Positions 14,200-16,793 of a stretch of 16,793 bases of DNA are shown here, one piece after another. The DNA comes from JAWPMV01 sp038527215 (GTDB lineage Bacteria; Bacteroidota; Bacteroidia; J057). The position numbers were made by a program, and so were the translations under genes. Each line of letters begins with the position of its first letter. Position 1 is the stretch's first letter. Below the pieces are notes generated by a model. It ran no database searches and had not been told where the DNA came from. It saw only the letters and a list, made by a program, of their open reading frames with translations. Location of the stretch: positions 1 to 16,793 of the forward strand of contig JBCBGC010000161.1 in assembly GCA_038527215.1 (NCBI GenBank), in the 5' to 3' direction.

Positions 14200-15756
14200 A
14201 TGCTAAATCTCTCCGTCATTCTGGACGACAGTGCCAGACGCTATGCCAACAAAACTGCTTTTACTTTTGGGGAAACCAGCCTCACCTTTGCCCAGGTCCA
14301 GGGCGCTGCCAATCAGGTAGCCAATGGCTTGAAAGCTAAAGGCATTGGGGCAGGGGATAAAGTGGCCCTAAGCTGCTTTAACCTGCCGTATTTTCCCATC
14401 ATTTATTTCGGCATCCTCAAAGCAGGCGCTAGTGTAGTTCCCTTAAGTGTCCTGCTGAAAAAAGATGAGATCGCTTATCATCTGGATGATAGCGACGCCG
14501 ACGCCTATTTCTGTTTTGTAGGAACCCCAGATCTACCTATGGGGGAAATGGGCTATGCTGGCTACCAGGAAGTGGACGAATGCAAGCATTTTTTCATGAT
14601 CACCCCTCAGCTTACCGACCCCTCCCCGATCGAAGGAACGGAAACCCTGGGAAGTCTGATGGCGGGGCAATCTCCCCATTGTGAAACGGCAGCCACGGCA
14701 GCAGAGGATACGGCCGTCATCATTTATACCTCCGGCACGACCGGTCGGCCCAAAGGCGCCGAACTGAGCCACTCTAATCTCATGCTTAACGCCATTCTTT
14801 CGGCAGATTTGGGGAAGCTGGTAGCGGAGGATCGTCTCCTGATCGTGTTGCCCCTCTTCCATATTTTTGCCATGACGGTACTGATGAACGCGGGCATTTA
14901 CCGGGGAGCCAGCAGCGTGCTCCTGCCGCGCTTTGATGCCAAGGATGTCTTCGGCCTCTTGCAAAAACATGAGATCACCATTTTTGCAGGGGTGCCTACC
15001 ATGTACTGGGGCCTGCTGAATTTTACGGAGGATATTTTTGATTATGATAAAATCGCCGGCAACCTCAAAACCTGCTTCTCCGGTGGGGCTTCTCTCCCGG
15101 TCAAGGTATTAGAGGATTTCGAAGCACGGCTGAATGTGCCCATCATCGAGGGATACGGCATGTCAGAGGGTTCTCCGGTGGTAACCTTTAATCACCTGGA
15201 TATCGGTCGTAAACCCGGTTCTATTGGGACACCGGTTTGGGGCGTAGAAGTAAAAATCGTGGACGAAAATGATGAAGAGGTTCCGGTAGGCGAAAAAGGC
15301 GAGCTGCTGTATCGGGGCCACAATGTCATGAAGGGTTATTACAAAAGGCCAAAGGCTAACGCCAAAACCCTGGCGGGTGGCTGGATGCATTCCGGGGATG
15401 TGGCCATCAAGGATGAAGACGGCTTTTTCTACATTGTGGATCGGACTAAAGATATGATCATCCGGGGTGGACTCAATGTCTATCCAAGGGAAGTCGAAGA
15501 AGTTATGATGAAGCATGATGCAGTTTCCCTGGTGGCAGTCATTGGCGTTCCGCATGAAGAAATGGGCGAAGAGATTAAAGCCTATGTAGTGCTCAAAGAA
15601 GGCGCTAGCGCCAGCGAGGAAGAACTCATGGCCTACACCAAAGCCAATATTGCCGCCTATAAATACCCGCGGATGGTCTCTTTCCTGGACGCGCTGCCCA
15701 TGAGTGCAACCGGGAAGATTCTGAAAAAAGAATTGAGAAAACTTGACCATGCCTGA
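14200..15756 (+). CDS. AMP-forming acyl-CoA ligase (long-chain fatty acid-CoA ligase-like)
   Basis: A 518-aa member of the ANL adenylate-forming superfamily, expected to activate a carboxylic acid, probably a fatty acid, to its CoA ester through an acyl-AMP. All core motifs are intact: the P-loop YTSGTTGRPKG (176-186), GYGMSEGSP (318-326), the ATP-ribose aspartate in HSGD (Asp400), the hinge DRTKDMIIRGGLNVYPREVE, and the catalytic lysine in ATGKILKKEL (Lys506). The length fits the short bacterial FadD-like class. It overlaps the acyl-ACP thioesterase gene by 8 nt, supporting a role in fatty acid release and reactivation. Chain-length preference cannot be read from sequence. The ATG at 14200 starts directly at the normal family N-terminus. 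Confidence 0.9.
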   Translation: MLNLSVILDDSARRYANKTAFTFGETSLTFAQVQGAANQVANGLKAKGIGAGDKVALSCFNLPYFPIIYFGILKAGASVVPLSVLLKKDEIAYHLDDSDADAYFCFVGTPDLPMGEMGYAGYQEVDECKHFFMITPQLTDPSPIEGTETLGSLMAGQSPHCETAATAAEDTAVIIYTSGTTGRPKGAELSHSNLMLNAILSADLGKLVAEDRLLIVLPLFHIFAMTVLMNAGIYRGASSVLLPRFDAKDVFGLLQKHEITIFAGVPTMYWGLLNFTEDIFDYDKIAGNLKTCFSGGASLPVKVLEDFEARLNVPIIEGYGMSEGSPVVTFNHLDIGRKPGSIGTPVWGVEVKIVDENDEEVPVGEKGELLYRGHNVMKGYYKRPKANAKTLAGGWMHSGDVAIKDEDGFFYIVDRTKDMIIRGGLNVYPREVEEVMMKHDAVSLVAVIGVPHEEMGEEIKAYVVLKEGASASEEELMAYTKANIAAYKYPRMVSFLDALPMSATGKILKKELRKLDHA

Positions 15757-16510
15757 GCAGTACGAAAAAGAAGACTTACGACATCGACAAGGCTTCCACC
15801 TTCGTACGTATGAAATGGACCAGTTCGGCTACCTTAGCCCAACTGGTCTGATTCGTTTGTTACAGGAGGCGGCTATGCAACACGTCCTGCGGCTAAAGAT
15901 TTCTGCGGTGGAGCTAGGAAAAAGAGGCCTGGGCTGGGCCTTGATCCAACAGCAAACGGACATCTTCCGCTGGCCTGACCTGCGGGAAGAGGTGGAGATT
16001 CTCACCTATCCTTGTGGCTACAACCGGGCCTTTACCTACCGGGACTTTTTATGCTATGACGCATCCGGAGAGTTGATCGCCCAATCCCGCACTACCTGGC
16101 TGCTCATGGATATCGTAGCCAGAAAAATGGCGGCTTATCCAGAGGACATTCTGGCCTTGCTGGAAGCCTCCAAAGCCAACGAACATCTTCCCCGGGCTGA
16201 CCGACGCTTTCCCATGGCCGAAGGGGAAGTCATGTTTCCGGATTTTGTGCCGGGATGGTATGACCTCGATTTCAACGGACACGTCAGCAATGCGGTGCTC
16301 GTCAAGGCTATGCTGGAAGGGCTACCCAAGGATTTGCTGGCTACCCACCAACTCCGGCAGCTCAATATCAAATTTCAAGAAGAAGCCCATCTGGGAGAAG
16401 CCCTGAGTCGCAGCGTAGCAGCCCTGGAAGCAGGAAAATGGGCGCTTCACCTCAAACGTGGAGATACCAGCCTGGTTCGGGCTTATTCGGAATGGGATCC
16501 CAAAGCCTGA
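15749..16510 (+). CDS. acyl-ACP thioesterase (double hot-dog, FatA/FatB-like)
   Basis: A 253-aa thioesterase expected to hydrolyse acyl-ACP to free fatty acid. It has two hot-dog halves. The first begins FHLRTYEMDQFGYLSPTGLI, followed by LLQEAAMQHV and the helix leading to RGLGWALIQQQTDIFRW. The second contains the family motif DLDFNGHVSNAVLVKAM, with Asn176 and His178 at positions matching the conserved catalytic Asn/His of plant acyl-ACP thioesterases. The chosen start is ATG 15749, which overlaps the ligase stop (ATGCCTGA); an in-frame TTG six bases earlier is less likely. The next gene follows after 3 bp. Confidence 0.87.
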   Translation: MPEQYEKEDLRHRQGFHLRTYEMDQFGYLSPTGLIRLLQEAAMQHVLRLKISAVELGKRGLGWALIQQQTDIFRWPDLREEVEILTYPCGYNRAFTYRDFLCYDASGELIAQSRTTWLLMDIVARKMAAYPEDILALLEASKANEHLPRADRRFPMAEGEVMFPDFVPGWYDLDFNGHVSNAVLVKAMLEGLPKDLLATHQLRQLNIKFQEEAHLGEALSRSVAALEAGKWALHLKRGDTSLVRAYSEWDPKA

Positions 16511-16513
16511 GTC

Positions 16514-16793
16514 ATGGGGAAGCCTTTTCGCTTTAAGCAATTTGAAATCCGACAGGAAGCTGCGGCCATGAAGGTCAGCACGGATGGCATCTTGCTGGGA
16601 GCCTGGGCCGCCCTGGAAACGGGAACCTCTATCCTCGATATCGGGACCGGAACGGGGCTCCTGGCCTTGATGTCCGCGCAGCGCAATCCCAACGCGCAGA
16701 TCATTGCCCTGGACCTGGATGAAGCAGCAGCAGCTGAGGCAAGCGAAAATGTAGCTCAATCCCCCTGGGCAGCCCGCATGGCCGTCCATCAAG
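16514..16793 (+). CDS. trmN6: tRNA1(Val) (adenine37-N6)-methyltransferase, 5' part
   Basis: The first 93 codons of a Rossmann-fold SAM-dependent methyltransferase; the gene runs off the right edge of the window. The N-terminus matches TrmN6/YfiC closely: FRFKQFEIRQEAAAMKVSTD, then GILLGAWA, then motif I LDIGTGTGLLAL, the acidic strand end IALDLDEAAAAEA, and ENVAQSPWAARMAVHQ. The family methylates N6 of A37 in tRNA-Val1. The NPPF/NPPY-type catalytic motif would lie beyond the window. It starts 3 bp after the thioesterase stop, so it is probably cotranscribed with it; a functional link is not obvious. Confidence 0.88.
   Translation, partial: MGKPFRFKQFEIRQEAAAMKVSTDGILLGAWAALETGTSILDIGTGTGLLALMSAQRNPNAQIIALDLDEAAAAEASENVAQSPWAARMAVHQ

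Noticed and set aside
13887..14339. 150-codon plus-strand frame before and into the ligase gene.
   Set aside because: It overlaps the ligase by 140 nt in another frame and its sequence shows no domain or signal peptide.

Overview
The window looks like a chromosomal segment of a Bacteroidota bacterium of moderately high GC. Three things point there: a type IX secretion (T9SS) C-terminal sorting domain, a TonB-dependent receptor with an STN signalling domain plus an ECF sigma/FecR pair with the Bacteroidota-type FecR C-terminus, and Sec signal peptides that all leave Gln at the mature N-terminus. No Shine-Dalgarno-like sequences are obvious, as is usual in this phylum. A saprospirian (Lewinella-like) origin is only a guess. 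I saw no rRNA, tRNA, CRISPR array, transposase or phage gene.

Region 1 (1-508) is non-coding and repeat-rich. It has a 36-bp inverted repeat, two 100-bp direct copies of one sequence, a related hairpin in the opposite orientation, and a separate short palindrome.

Region 2 (509-8753, plus strand) is a six-gene co-directional block. In order it encodes an STN-type TonB-dependent receptor, a DUF1800 protein, a DUF1501 Tat-exported protein, a secreted F5/8C-like protein with a T9SS tail, an ECF sigma factor and a FecR anti-sigma factor. The last two overlap by 4 nt, and DUF1800/DUF1501 are 1 nt apart. The block has every part of a cell-surface signalling circuit (outer-membrane receptor, anti-sigma, sigma). 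Its cargo is the widely paired but functionally uncharacterised DUF1800/DUF1501 couple, not a SusD or a glycoside hydrolase. This is the most interesting system in the window.

Region 3 (8775-13762, minus strand) holds four genes: an unassigned exported beta-barrel protein, a GH32 fructan hydrolase lipoprotein, a sugar-porter MFS transporter and a small secreted TonB-C-domain protein. GH32 and MFS are a probable two-gene fructan/sucrose module ending in a rho-independent terminator (10116-10163). The TonB-C gene has its own terminator (13253-13284).

Region 4 (13763-14199) is a 437-bp divergent intergenic region with no firmly identifiable promoter.

Region 5 (14200-16793, plus strand) is a tight cluster: an AMP-forming acyl-CoA ligase, an acyl-ACP thioesterase overlapping it by 8 nt, and after 3 nt the start of trmN6 (tRNA1Val m6A37 methyltransferase), cut by the window end.
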